Shown one piece after another: positions 32,194-45,745 of a stretch of 64,000 nucleotides of DNA. The position numbers and the translations under genes are program-made. Origin of the DNA: Myxocyprinus asiaticus (Eukaryota > Chordata > Actinopteri > Cypriniformes > Catostomidae); contig NC_059349.1 of the NCBI RefSeq assembly GCF_019703515.2, positions 22,602,744 through 22,666,743 on the forward strand. Reading direction: 5' to 3'. The notes beneath the pieces are model-generated. The model ran no database searches, had not been told where the DNA came from, and saw only the letters and a program-made list of their open reading frames with translations. Each line of letters opens with the position of its first letter. Within the stretch, counting starts at the first letter, position 1.

Positions 32194-32621
32194 CTTTAAA
32201 AAGACGGCAAGCGTTTGCCCGAGCTCTTTTATAAGGAAATATACTCTTTTGAATATACTCTTTTAGCACCCGTAGACTCAGCCGCCGAAGCGCCCAGGGG
32301 AAGCACAACACTCGACCATGCGAGGGTGACCAATATGCGCCATAAAAGGGTGACGATATGTGCCATAAAATCCAGCAGCGTAAGCGAAAGGTGAGAGGAT
32401 GAACACAAGCATGCATTCGGCTCCGAAGAAAAAATCTGAATGAGTGGTGCACGCCATCTCCTTTTATACCCATATGTCCGGGGCAGAGAGTGGCATGCAA
32501 ATTCCACTCACCAATTCTCATTGGCCTTTTCTATTTTAAGCAAAGGTGATTGGGGCTCTCAAGATCGAACCCCTAGTGTCACTACATTGACACAACGTCG
32601 AGTGAGTGACAGACAGGGAAC

Positions 32622-33832
32622 ATGTAATTCAGATTCCGCTCCACCTGAACCAAAACAATGCCTCACTTCAGATTCTTAAAGTTCTTATTTGGTCTCAGTG
32701 AAATAAATTAGTATATTTAAATCTATGCAGCTCTGATTTGTGCCTTTGTAACATGTAAATGACTTTCCCCCCAACAGCGCTGTGTCCAGATAGAGCTGCA
32801 TTAACCCTGTGTGTCTTACGCTCCAGGGTTCAGAGAAAGGGCCATGCTCTCTGATTAAATACCCAACAGTATGGGGCTGCAATCATACATTTATGTACCG
32901 CTGCACAATTTCCTACTTACTCTCAAACAATCAACTAGCCCACCCCCTGTTCCTCACTGTATAGGGGGAGAGAGCAACATAGAGATGGGGAAGAGAAGGA
33001 GAGAGCGATCAAGACCGAGAGACAGGAAAAAATAAATAGGAGGAAGAGAGAGAGAGACAGACTGAGAGAGACCATGCAATAGAGAGAGCGTGTGGCAAAC
33101 AGTGTGATTAAATGATATTGCCTTGCATTAGTTCACACAGAGGTTAGCAACCAGGAGGCAGCAGACTGTGATTAGCTTCATATGTGTGTTTGTGTGTGTG
33201 TGTGTGTGTTTGTGTGTGTGAGGGGCTCGTTTAGAGCCTCTGCAGAAGCACAATGGCTTTGTGTCCTGTTTGAGGGGAAATGGCTCCTGCTCCCCACATA
33301 ACCATAAGGAAGCTGACAGGAGATGGAGAGGTATCACACCGGTTGCCATTAGATGCCTCCTGATCGGCTCTTTCCATTTTTCTGCATTTTAATATCTTGA
33401 TGGGATCTCCTTGCTGGAAAAAACACCACTCCCTTGTGTGTTATGTTTGCACCCTGCTTGTGTCATTTCCTCACTTGTCCCTTGCAATTTCTGTTACCTA
33501 TCCACTGTCTTCTCAATAAAAGTGGCAAACGTCAAAAATATAATTTGAACTAGTTTTAGGCTGGCAATGATGGTCTGTTACTGGAACAAGTTGGTTTTTG
33601 TTGCAGGTACACCAGCTTGACCAGTGGAGCCATGCTGGTTAGCAGCTTAAACCAGACAGATAACCAGATAAACCAAAACAAATATTGGGGTTCAAAAATC
33701 CACATTGAAAATCTGAGATTCAAAATTAAATTAAAACCTGGAAATAACCAGAAAGGGGAAAGCATTTTGGACAATTTAAAACAAAGAAACGTAATGACAA
33801 AAACAATATATATACAGCACATTTATATACAT
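32622..33832 (-). other. dpyd: dpyd intron sequence, no gene
   Basis: Contains GA-rich sequence (32,985-33,095), a (TG)n tract (33,184-33,222) and a CCAGC-type short repeat near 33,560-33,665. No gene. Confidence 0.5.
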
Positions 33833-34007
33833 TAGGGGTGGGCGATATTACCAAAATCTTATATCATGATTTGAGTAATTTTATATCACGATAATGATAT
33901 ATATCACAATATAGTCAAAGTTTTCTGGAAAATCAATAAAAATTGGTTTATATATGAAATAACCATATTTTAATGCCTATTTTTGGAAACTCTAGTCACT
34001 GAATTAA

Positions 34008-34940
34008 AAGGATAGTTAACCCAAAAATTTTAATTCTCTCATCATTTACTCACCCTCACACCATCCATACGACTCCAGTGGTTAAATTAATGTTTTATAA
34101 AGCAATATGAGCGCTTTTGATGCGAAAAAGATCAATAATTAAGTACTTTTTATCTATAACTCATCGCGTCCGGTAAGCAGCATTATGCATGTTCACGAGA
34201 GGGCTGAGGTCAAGCGGTCTTTCCAGTGATGGCATGGCAACATTCCATTCTCCAACCTCTGTTGGCCTTGCCTACATGTGCACCACCACTTCTCCTGAGC
34301 TCTCTGTCTCTCTGAGGCTTGTTGGTCCAACCTCCTCCATTTCCCTGTACTCCTGGTCAGAGTATTCAGGTTCAAATAAATATGGCTGTGCAAAAACTTG
34401 TATCTCCTCTTCTCCTCTTAAATAAAAATGTTCTGACATCTTTGCTTGAATTTGCTCAAATTTGTTTATGGCGTTCGGTCTGCACAGCGTTCCTCCTACT
34501 CAGTTGTAAACAGCGCTGTTCTTGTGGGTATGTCAGGCATGCATCACTTCTCGCGTGAATATGCCAACGCCAATATGTCATACAAGAGACCGCGTGACCT
34601 CAGCCCTCTCATGAACGTGCATACTGCTGCTTAACGGAAGCGATTATTTATAGTTAAAAAGTACATAAATATTTATCTTTTTCGCAACAAAAGCAATCGT
34701 ATTGCTTTATAAAACCATTGGAGTCATATGGATGACGTTATGATTGCTGATTGTCTGTGTTTTTTGGAGCATTAAAAATTGTGTTACCATCCACTACCAT
34801 TATAAGGACCTACTGAGCTGAGATATTTTTCTATTTTTCTTCAAATGTGTTCTGCTGAATAAAGGAAGTCATACAAATCTGGAATGGCACGAGGGTGAGT
34901 AAATGATGAAAGGATTTTCATTTTTGGGAGAACTATCCCT
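34008..34940. mobile_element. TTAA-flanked foldback element carrying a P2X7-tail-like fragment
   Basis: Bounded by TTAA at 34,004-34,007 and 34,941-34,944. The arms AAGGATAGTTAACCC and GGGAGAACTATCCCT are inverted. The arms extend inward to about 34,212 and 34,590, sharing for example ACGAGAGGGCTGAGGTCA and TGACCTCAGCCCTCTCATGA. The unpaired loop of about 370 bp holds the protein fragment listed separately. Same terminus family as 30,426-30,717. Confidence 0.82.
34190..34440 (-). pseudogene. Fragment resembling the P2X7-type C-terminal Cys-rich domain
   Basis: Read on the minus strand from about 34,440, one frame gives FAQPYLFEPEYSDQEYREME. After a frameshift another gives QEKWWCTCRQGQQRLENGM followed by LPCHHWKDR. 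The YLFEPEY block followed by a W-W-C-x-C ... C-H-x-W pattern is what I know from fish proteins carrying the zinc-binding intracellular tail of P2X7 receptors, which is also frequent in fish transposons. The fragment lies in the loop of a foldback element, so it is captured or relict coding sequence, not a receptor gene. Confidence 0.55.
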
Positions 34941-35234
34941 TTAAATAGAATACTTTATAAACGAAAACTACTTCTACAATACTTGTATAATTTTATATTT
35001 TTTGGAACTGGACAAACATAAAATTAAAATAAAAAACTCCACTTGTTTTTAAAAATCAACCTTACCAAAATGCTAAATTATGACACATTTCAGTTCGATA
35101 TGCTGTTAACCAATATTATTATTATTAGCCTATTCTAAATTTTCCTCAAGAAACTCAAGATCTTCTCACAAAAAATTTTAAAAAAATACATACAATAAGT
35201 AAAAAAAAAAAATCCAATGAAAATAAACACTTCT

Positions 35235-35523
35235 TGCAGATTTTATTTATTTATTTATTTATTTTTGACCGAATTAATGCAAATTGCATCTTTTGGCTTT
35301 CATAATATTCTTTTGAGTCCTTCATTTTGAGGTGGTAAAACAGATTGCTTGTATTGCGAATGATTATCACCGTGTGACACAGTTTGCAGATTACATTTTC
35401 TGCTCTGTATTGGCTTTTGTGAATCCACACCACAGATGTCGCACCTGTTTTAATAACGAGCTCCTCATCATTTTCTTCACTTGTTTGGGAGTCGTCCCGT
35501 CCTGTGGTGATGTCTTTCTCCAT
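35235..35523 (-). pseudogene. BED zinc-finger N-terminus of a hAT transposase
   Basis: A 90-residue open frame from the ATG at 35,523. Residues 29-62 contain a BED-finger pattern (SVVWIHKSQY, C-K-L-C, NTSNLFYHLK), which in hAT transposases binds the element ends. The final His/His pair is degraded (HLKMKDSKEY). The catalytic part is absent; the foldback insertion lies downstream in the element. Confidence 0.68.
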
Positions 35524-35956
35524 ATGGGTTTTTCATGGGCCTAAAATGATTGCACGAGGGATCCTGCTCTGTGCTCTCCTGTCTGTGGAGCACAAATATT
35601 GGAAAGCCTGCTGGACTCACGCGCACTTGCGAGCTCCAGAGATAGCACGCCACACTCAACACAAATCCGCGTGTCAGATGAGTAGCATATTTAGCGCTTT
35701 GAAGCACCAATCACGAGATGAATGTCATTGAATTTGCTTGGGTGGCAGCAGAACAATTTTCAGTGCCGGCAAAACCCTGTCCATGTTTCTTCAAGTCTCA
35801 CGTGAAGCCCTGCCCACACAGATAAGCCTACGCTGTGCACATGGATATTTACATATTGCGATATACACAATATGGCAAAATCTCTATAATTTGACACTTT
35901 ATATCGTCACCATGATCATATCACCCAGCCTTAATGTACAGTATATATACTGTACA

Positions 35957-36296
35957 TGTAACAATTATGGAAAGGAGGAAGCTGGGGCCAGCTTGACAGA
36001 ACATGTAGACATTTATTGTTGCACTTTTCAGTCGCACACAATAACACACTTCTTCAAACTATGATTTTCAGCTTTACTACACATAAACTCTGTTGGCTTT
36101 TCAGCTCAACACTCTACACATAAACAGCTTCACGCATCTCTCTCTACCATCTGCCACTATCTCTTCTCCTTAAGTACTCCTGCCACCCTTCGCTGGAACG
36201 CGAGACCGGTGTGGCACGCAGGTGAAAGTTGTTCGCCATTTATCTTCCCGGCCTCGCTCTGCCCAGACACCGCTCAGCTCCATCCTGCTCACCACA
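35957..36296 (-). mobile_element. Solo LTR, copy 2
   Basis: A 340-bp homologue of 24,981-25,316: shared blocks include GGAAAGGAGGAAGCTGGG, ACATTTATTGT and AGACCGGTGTGGCACGCAG. It starts TGTAACAATT and ends CACCACA, between GTACA (35,952-35,956) and ATACA (36,297-36,301), a 5-bp duplication with one difference. Confidence 0.82.
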
Positions 36297-36301
36297 ATAC
36301 A

Positions 36302-37812
36302 TTTATTGTGACCCTTTCATTTTTTTTCACATTTTGTTATGTTGCAGTCTTATGCTAAAATGCTTTAAAAAAAAAAAAAAAGCAAAAAACAGATTTTTGA
36401 TAACTTTGCAAATTTATTAAAAATAAAAAAAACTGAAATATCACATTGACATAAGTATTCAGACCCTTTGCTATGACACTTGAAATTTAATTTAGGTGCA
36501 TCCCATTTCTCTGGATCATCTTTGAGATGTTTCTACACTTTGATTGGAGTCCACCTGTAGCAAATTCAATTGATTGGACATGATTTGGAAAGGCACACAC
36601 CTGTCTTTATAAGGTCTCACAGCTGAAAATGCATATCAGAGCAAAAACCAAGTCATGAGATCAAAGGAACTGCCTGCAGAGCTCAGAGACAGGATTGTGT
36701 TGAGGCACGGATCTGGGGAAGGCTACAAAAATGTTTCGGCTGCATTGAAGGTTCCCAAGAGCACAGTGGCCTCCGTAATTCTTAAATGGAAGAAGTTTAG
36801 AACAACCAGGACTCTTCCGGGGGGAGAAGGACATTGTTAAGAGAGGTGACCAAGAACCCAATTGTCACTCTGGTTGAGCTCCAGAGATCATGTGTGGAGA
36901 TGGGAGAAACTTGCAAAAGGACAACCATCACTGCAAAACTCCACCGATCTGGGCTTTATGGCAGAGTAGCCAGACGGAAGCCTCTCCTCAGTGCAAGACA
37001 CATGAAAGCCCGCTTGGAAGGACTCTCAGATTGTGAGAAACGAGATTCTCTGGTCTGATGAAATTAAGATTGAACTGATTGGCCTCAATTCCAAGTATCA
37101 TGTCTGAAGGAAACCAGGCACCGCTCATCACCTGCGCAATACTATCCCAACGGTGAAGCATGGTGGTGGTAGCATCGTGTGGGGGTGTTTTTCAGCTGCA
37201 GGGACTGGGGGACAGGTCAGGGATGAAGGAAAGCTGAAAGCAGCAAAATACAGAGATATCCTTACTGAAAATCTGGTCCAGAGCATTCAGGGCCTCAGAC
37301 TGGGCCAAAGGTTCACCTTCCAACAGGACAATGACCCTAAGCACACAGCCAAGACAAAACGTGGCAGAGTGGCTTTGGGACAACTCTGTGAATGTCCTCA
37401 AGTGGCCCAACCAGAGCCCAGACTTGAACCTAATCTGTGGAGAGACCTGAAAATGGCTGTCCACCGATGGTCCCCATCCAACCTGACAGAGCTTGAGAGG
37501 ATCTGCAGAGAAATGGCAGATAAATCCCCAAATCCAGGTCTGCAATTCTTGTTGCATCATACCCCAAAATACTTGAGGCTGTAATCGCTGCCAAAGGTGC
37601 TTCAACTAAGTACTGAGTTAAGGGTGTGAATACTTACACACCTTTTTAATATATTTGCAAAGTTATCAAAAATCTGTTTTTTTGCTTTGTCATTATGGGC
37701 TATGGAGTGTAGATTGATGTGGAAAAAAATAATTTAAAGCATTTTAGCATAAGGCTGCAACATAACAATATGTGGAAAATATTAAGGGGTCTGAATACTT
37801 TCTGAATGCACT
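36302..37812 (+). mobile_element. Tc1-like element with long inverted repeats
   Basis: Long termini: TTTTGTTATGTTGCAGTCTT and TGCTAAAATGCTTTA (about 36,330-36,365) are mirrored at 37,735-37,770. The right end TCTGAATGCACTG is followed by TA. The left outer end is diverged where it abuts the solo LTR. The transposase ORF is complete in length but frameshifted. Confidence 0.83.
36655..37582 (+). pseudogene. Tc1-like DD34E transposase, frameshifted, catalytic Glu lost
   Basis: ATG at 36,655 (MRSKELPAELRDRIV), the helix-turn-helix at 36,680-36,800, then a second DNA-binding region at 36,834-37,000 in another frame. The first catalytic Asp is in LWSDEIKIEL (about 37,050), the second in FQQDNDPKHTAK (37,315-37,350). 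At about 37,420-37,440 the sequence encoding the usual PIEHLW is shortened so that the Glu is missing, and the C-terminal part continues in another frame to 37,582. At least three frameshifts are visible. Confidence 0.82.
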
Positions 37813-37815
37813 GTA

Positions 37816-39733
<1,918 letters not shown>

Positions 39734-40142
39734 TAAGGCCAAAAGTATGAAGACATCTGCTTTGTGAACATTTCATCCCACAAATCATGGGTAATAATAG
39801 GAAGTTGGTCCCTGCTGCAATAATAGACTGCACTATACTGGGAAGGGTTTCCAATAAAAGCTGTAACATTGCTATTTTTTTCTTCTTCAGTGTAGATAAA
39901 CATTAATACACATAAACATTAGTGTGGTTCAGTATTGATTCTGAATGTTCTAATTCATCCCCTAAAGGTATTTGATTGGGTTAAGGGTTGTGATAGGGCA
40001 AAATTATCAGCCATACCGTTTTGAAATGATCAGCATCAGCCCATAATCATGCCTGATCAGCATCAGCCCATAATCATGCCTGCTTGGCCAGTTAATAAAG
40101 TTGATGGCTCAATCCTAAAATCTACTGACAGTCCTGTGAGTA

Positions 40143-40526
40143 CGCTCACTGAGCACTTTATTAGGAACACCTGTACACCTACTTATTTATGTGATTATCA
40201 AATCAGCCAATCGTGTGGCAGCAGTGTAATGCATAAAATTGTGCAGATACAGGTCAGGAGCTTCAGTTAATGTTCACATCAACCATTAAAATGGGGAAAA
40301 AGGACGGAAAAACCTTGATGATGAGAGAGGTCAATGGAGAATGTCCAGACTGGTTTGAGCTGACAGAAAGGCTACGGTAACTCAGATAACCACTCTGTAC
40401 AATTGTAGTGAGCAGAATAGCAAGAATAACACATCGAACCTTGACATGGATGGGCTACAACAGCAGAAGACCACGTCGACACTTTATTAGGACCATATGG
40501 GTTCCTAATAAAGTGCTCAGAGAATG
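40143..40526. mobile_element. Internally deleted Tc1-like element
   Basis: The termini CTCACTGAGCACTTTATTAG (from 40,145) and the complementary TTCCTAATAAAGTGCTCAGA are inverted, flanked by TA on both sides (40,141-40,142 and 40,527-40,528). The 384-bp body keeps the 5' leader also found at 18,700-18,801 and a piece of transposase coding sequence near 40,310-40,480, but no catalytic motifs. Confidence 0.85.
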
Positions 40527-42384
40527 TATAACTTACATTTTTGTTTTCAAATATTTGAATATTTGATTTAATTTTAGTAAATACGCATAAATAAGCAGTT
40601 TGTTCTCATTTGTATCTCACTTGCATCTTATATCATTAAATTTCAATAACATAGATTTTTCACATCAAATTTTCCATAGAATATTATAATAAAAATTGCA
40701 ATTATATCATTAAATATATTTACTAGTTACATGTTATTACAAAATGATTAGGACTAACACTAAATTCTGATTGGATGAGCTGTGTTCAAAAATGGCTAAA
40801 AACGCACACCTGTGACCACACATTCTGTATTAATGCACCAAGTTGCTATGTTGCTTACTACAACCACAAACAGTCTATTATTAGACCAATGTCCTATGTC
40901 ATTTCTTGGAGAAAGGAATTTTATATTCTGTAAATTATTAATAATAAATGAGACAATTTGCCAAACATTTATTTCTTCATATTGCTGTTAAAGTTGTTTT
41001 TTAAAAGCAACAAGTCACATGAGGCTGTTTGTTACAGTGATTTTAAAGTTGGTAAGGGGGTTTCCTGTTGTGTCTATGAACTCTTTACCTGTGGTAAGAT
41101 CACCATTATGCACAGTCTCTTCTGGATTATTGCTTTAATACTGTATAATGCTTGAATGATAAAGGAAAACTGATTTGGCTTGCTCTCTGTTATAGACTCA
41201 ACTTGAGCTATAAATTACCCTCTGGGCTAAATAATTACTCAATATACTATATAATAGAAAGTAATAAAATAAAGGTGCAGTTGGGGTGGTAGAGGGATCC
41301 CATAAGAATTGTCACAGAAGTGCGGCTATTTACATAAATTTGCATTTTGATTGACAGGATTACATAAAAATACTGCTCCCAAACTTTTATTTAGAACTCC
41401 ATTATATCAGCTGCCAATGGTCACCTTGCCAATCCGATCTCATGACAAGTTGTAATAATAGTAAGAGATGATGAAATCTCAAGAGTTGCCTTGTACAAAT
41501 ACATACAACTTTTACTCCAAAAAATAAAATAAAAAATAAAACAAACCAATGAATAATGTTATTAAAAAAAAAAAAATCCCTAAATTTAACCCTGAACCCA
41601 ATCCTAAACCTAACCTAACCGCAGAGACTAACCCCTTAACTTAAACAGGATTTTAACAGGAAAATAACTTTTGTGTACCATTGAAGAAAACACCAGGGTT
41701 TGCAACGAGGCAAGGGAAGCATGTTCTATAAGAAAAGACTCGGGATGATTGGAATTAATACGAATGTAGAGATACTTATATAATTTAGCGTAAGCCCTGT
41801 CCTATGGTTCAGTGCTCAGATACTTGCTTGAACCGTCAGATCCTGCCGGAGACAATGATGTCAGGGGAGAGGAGCTTACCCCCACCCATGACGGGACCTA
41901 AACTCGTGGTGATGGGGTGGAGGGGGGTGAAAACACATAAGCATGCAAACAATGAGAGACACCTGAGCGGGCTTATAAAGCGGAGGCTGTATTGTGATTG
42001 GATGAGATGCCTGATAGAATGCATCCCGAAATCTTCCTGCTAGAATTACGCTTAAGCTTCCTATTTACAGCTTATTGACATACATTAGTAATTTGGATTG
42101 CATAAATACATATGAAATGAGTTATCAAATTTGTTCACAGACATTTCATTTCACAGACATTTCATTTCTTAAAATACTGTATTGTACTGAATTGAAATTA
42201 TGCTTGTTGATGGTTTGTCTCTATGAGAATATGAGTATTTTATGATTTTGCCATCTCATACAAGTTATTACAAGTTGGCATGAGACTATATTGGATTGAC
42301 AGGATAAAATTAAAATATTCCTCCCAAACCTTCATTTAGATGTCCATTATATAAGCCACCAATTGTCACCTTGCTTACAAAAAA
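40527..42384 (-). other. dpyd: dpyd intron sequence, no gene
   Basis: AT-rich. A telomere-like CCTAAACCTAACC stretch at about 41,597-41,620 is part of a dispersed repeat. A GC-richer block at 41,810-42,060 contains TTATAAAG (41,970-41,977) and could be an LTR or promoter fragment, but I found no partner copy. Confidence 0.4.
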
Positions 42385-43040
42385 CTGGAAGCATCCATTG
42401 AAAAACTCGATTGACAGAAAGTTAAGTCAGGGCTCTGTGCAGTCTAGTAAGCTCTTCCATATCCAGCCAATCAAACCATTTGTCAAAGAGTTGGAAGTAC
42501 AGAAACATCTGGAATGTCAAAATGTAAAACTTTTTTTAAAAGAAAAATAACTTTTCTTGATTAAACTATGAATAACAACCCCAGGCTATTCTTATTCTTC
42601 CTTCATCAAACTTTACAGCTGGCAATATACAATCGTGGAAGGCAGGTAACACCACCAGCATACTCTGTCAGATTCAGATTCTCCCGTCAGACTTAGATCC
42701 ATTTGTCAGACTGCCAGACGGTGAAGAGTGATTAATCAAAGAATGCATTTCCACTACTCCTGAGTCCAGTGGTGATGAGCTTTTCGCCACTTCAGCTGAT
42801 GCTTGGCGTTTGTACATGGTGATCTTGGATTTGTATGCAGCTGCATGGCCACGGAAACCAAATGTATTAAGTCACTGATGAACACTTCTTGTGCTGCTTT
42901 TTGTTTCCAGAGGCTGGTGAACTCAATAGGGAGTGTTGCAACCAAGAATAAATGATATTTATGCACAATCTACCTTAGCATTCCATGGTCCCATTCTGCG
43001 TTTGTCGACGGCAACTTTGCGACCGAGAGATGGCATGTGT

Positions 43041-43280
43041 GACGGAATTTAAGTAATTCTGTTTGTGAATGCTAACAATAGCATGGATGAAAACAATATG
43101 AAATCAAGAAGATAGGGCTTTTGTGTACAGTACCTTCTTGCCTTTTATCCAGAAATTAAATGTAATGATTTTAGTTCAGATTCTGATTCCACTTAACAAT
43201 TCCATTAATGATGCTTTTAGTACCTAAAGTACTTTAATATGAAAGCAATAATTCAATGAGTGAGTCTCTGACTGATTTTA
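43041..43280. repeat. Locally repeated block, copy 1 of 3
   Basis: Bases 43,041-43,240 (AATTCTGTTTGTGAATGCTAAC, GGGCTTTTGTGTAC, CCTTTTATCCA) recur diverged at 51,660-51,800. Parts also match 44,940-45,190 (TTATCCAGAAAT, AATTCCATT). These look like old local duplications that carried Tc1 debris with them. Confidence 0.5.
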
Positions 43281-43288
43281 AAACATGT

Positions 43289-44273
43289 TAGGGATGTGCA
43301 AAACTACCAATTAATCGCACAAGTTTTTGTAGTTAATCGCGATTAATTGTAGATTTTAAAAGTGTTGAAATTTGGCACTATTTATAATACTTTTCTTTTC
43401 AAAATTCATTTATTTACATCTTAAAAAAGAAAACAATATGTAGCAATATAATGCTTTATTAACAATTTCCAAACAAATCCTTCCTCAATATAAAAATATT
43501 ATATCACCAATTCAAGTAACATTAAATGTTTCCCAAAGTCTAAGAGGAAGTTTGACTAATTGAAGGAACTAGTCCTACCATAGATTGCATATTCATTGCA
43601 ATGGTCATCAAATCCCTTAAACTGTCATCCTTCACAATATTAATCTGCCATAGACTGTGGCTAAACACTTTGTTACAGCAGTCGTGAAGCTGCGTTCATG
43701 ATTCACGTCGGAGCGTCAACACCAGCGCCGAGCGACGCTTTGAACTCACCATGAAAAGCACTTGCAAACAAACACGTCGCATTTTGGTGATAGTAAAGAT
43801 TTGGTGTGCTTCTGTGGCAATTAAAATGCGCCTTACATAGGCTGAAAAATACTTGATTTCTATCACAAGTCCCATCTGGGCATATTTTGTATCATTTTAT
43901 CACTGACAGGGAAGCGTTGTCAGAGATTATTTTATTTAATGAGCTAACAACCTCCGGGGCTCTATCATAAGAGAGAGCGTAACGGTCAACTAGTGTGTTA
44001 TGACAGTACAGTCCAAAGAATGTCTATGAGACCACTGTGTGATGTTGTGTTATGCTAAGCTTGTAGGTCACTCTTGCTAGAAGGGCTCTGGCGCTGTTGT
44101 GTGTCTGTTTGTGGCATGTGCATCAGTGTATTGACTCCGTGCGGACACATTACAAAGGTTCCGCCCTTCACACCAGTGTTTATGCTGTATTAACGGTAAA
44201 TGTGTTACTCGCGATTAAGAAAAATGAACGCGTAATATTTTTTTAAATGAATGCGTTAATTCTGACAGCTCTA
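43289..44273 (+). mobile_element. Non-autonomous hAT-like element (GATTAAT family)
   Basis: The edges TAGGGATGTGCAAAACTACC and the complement of TAGAGCTGTCAGAATTAACG are partly inverted, with the family-typical ATTAATCGC motifs just inside. The interior matches 10,385-12,950 in reverse. There is no coding capacity, and no convincing 8-bp duplication at the edges I chose. Confidence 0.6.
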
Positions 44274-44339
44274 ATAATAATGTATAGTTATGGTAATGAA
44301 TGGATATAACTACAACATTACATTGCACAAAACTATCAA

Positions 44340-44940
44340 AGTAAGAAATAAGAAAGGCTCCAGAGTGGCACGGAACCACTTATGCGCATTCTGCAACTGG
44401 AGTGCTGCAAGATGATCCTTGCTGCGCATTCAAAAGCACAGAACTGCATGATAATATTGCGGGTACATGTCAAGCAGTTTAAACCTTTTTACTGCAATTA
44501 TTTATTTAAGCAGTGTCAGAATGAATCAGCAAAAGATTTAATCTCTCCACATCAGCTCACAAATACAGGAACACTACTCAGAGCAGAGGATTTAACGTCT
44601 GATAGTAATGGTCTTGTATTGTATTGTTGATGCGGCACTTTGATGGCTGTAACAGCAGCGGTACATAAATGGACTAAACTTTAAGCATTAAAGAAACAAC
44701 ACTTCTTGCAGAAGGTTTTACTGTGCTAACTATTGTTCACTTTTAAGCACAGCAAGCTGTAATCATGCAAAAACGCTGTCTAAGAAGTTGCGTCTCTCAA
44801 TTAATTTAAGAATTGCATCTTCTGTTAAAACCACCACCACTAAAAATATTAATGTTAGTAGTCGACTCCACTAATCGACTAGTCAGTTGTTGGACAACTA
44901 ATCAATTAGTCGACCACCGTGGCACATCCCTAAAACATAT
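44340..44940. mobile_element. hAT-like non-autonomous remnant (ATTAGTCGAC family)
   Basis: The right edge at 44,870-44,935 (AATCGACTAGTCAG, CTAATCAATTAGTCGACCAC, GGCACATCCCTA) is a hAT-like terminus that also appears, inverted, at 16,670-16,735. The left edge is not clear. No gene. Confidence 0.45.
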
Positions 44941-45207
44941 CTCATGAAATCGAGACTTATTTGTGAGTATTTCTGACTGATTCATTAAAAAGAACAGTAA
45001 GAGTCGTTAGTTTGCAAATCGGACATGGCTACTGAATATCAGTGCAGGAATCACTGTCATGGCACAGACAAAAACAAGAAGCAAGTGCTTTTGTTATCCA
45101 GAAATATAATTTAATTTAATGATTCTAGTTTAAATTCCAGATTTCAATTCCATTGAACAATTCCATTATTGATTCTATCAGAGGTTTTTGATTGATTCAA
45201 ACACATA

Positions 45208-45745
45208 CACTACCGAAACACTTACTCATTCTTTATTATAATTTTTTTTTTCTTTTTTTTTTTTTTCTTCACATTTAGAATAAGAGTAAAGTCATCAAAA
45301 CTATGGAATAACATAAATGGAACTATGGGAATTATGTTGTGACTAAACAAAATCCAAAATAAATCAAAACTGTGTTATATTTTAGCATCTTCAAAGTAGT
45401 CACCCTTTGCCTAGATTTTGCAGAAATGTACTCTTGACATTTTCTCAACCAACTTCTTGAGGTATCACCCTGGGATGCTTTTTAAACAGTATTGAAGGAG
45501 TTCCCATCTATGTTGGGCACTTATTGGCTGCTTTTCTTTATCATTTGGTCCAAGTCATCAATTTAAAAAAAAAAATTATTTTGTATTAAATTTTAGTTTT
45601 ATAATGAAATAAATATGTTGGCACAATTATATTTTTGTCTACAAAACTAATTTCAAACATTTAAGCATACACCTTCAGATCAAAAGATTTTTAATATCAT
45701 GAGAAACATTTCAATTAAGTGTTTCAAAACTTTTGACCGGTAGTG
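45208..45745. mobile_element. Internally deleted Tc1-like element
   Basis: CACTACCG at 45,208 and CGGTAGTG at 45,745 are inverted termini, flanked by TA on both sides. The body retains reverse-oriented transposase 3' sequence (AGTAGTCACCCTTTGCCTAG, CAACTTCTTGAGGTATCACC) and A/T-rich filler. The 538-bp length shows that most of the gene is gone. Confidence 0.8.

Larger units (their letters stand above)
30753..32621 (-). mobile_element. DIRS element, copy 2, internally deleted
   Basis: Both inverted termini are present (about 30,793-30,965 and 32,440-32,610; each has the octamer and TATA box), but only 1,869 bp lies between the outer ends, against 5.6 kb for copy 3. The coding region has been reduced to the gag start fused to the recombinase C-terminus. 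The junction is at about 31,935. A 40-nt internal complementary region at 31,033-31,072 mirrors the outer right end. This is a non-autonomous derivative that keeps the cis-acting parts. Confidence 0.87.
33833..35933 (-). mobile_element. hAT element with BED-finger ORF, split by a TTAA foldback
   Basis: The termini TAGGGGTGGGCGATATT (33,833) and the complement of TAAGGCTGGGTGATATG (35,933) are inverted repeats. The flanks ATATACAT and ATGTACAG agree at six of eight positions, consistent with an aged hAT duplication. The transposase N-terminus is on the minus strand near the 35.9-kb end. The foldback at 34,008-34,940 sits inside. Confidence 0.75.
39734..43040 (-). mobile_element. Ancient Tc1-like element in two pieces
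   Basis: Bases 39,734-39,990 begin AAGGCCAAAAGTATGAAGAC, the terminus of a fish Tc1 family, and continue with transposase C-terminus sequence. Bases 42,385-43,040 (TCAGGGCTCTGTGCAGTC, ACGGTGAAGAGTGATTAATC, GTTTGTACATGGTGATCTTG) are upstream parts of the same transposase in reverse orientation. The intervening 2.4 kb is unrelated sequence plus a small Tc1 derivative. Too decayed to give a readable frame. Confidence 0.65.

Noticed and set aside
41585..41640. Telomere-like CCTAAACCTAACC string
   Set aside because: Not a tandem TTAGGG array; it is part of a dispersed fish repeat also seen near 7,985.
41810..42060. GC-richer block with a TATAAAG box as a possible solo LTR
   Set aside because: No second copy in the window and no target duplication at its edges; kept only as a note in the intron entry.
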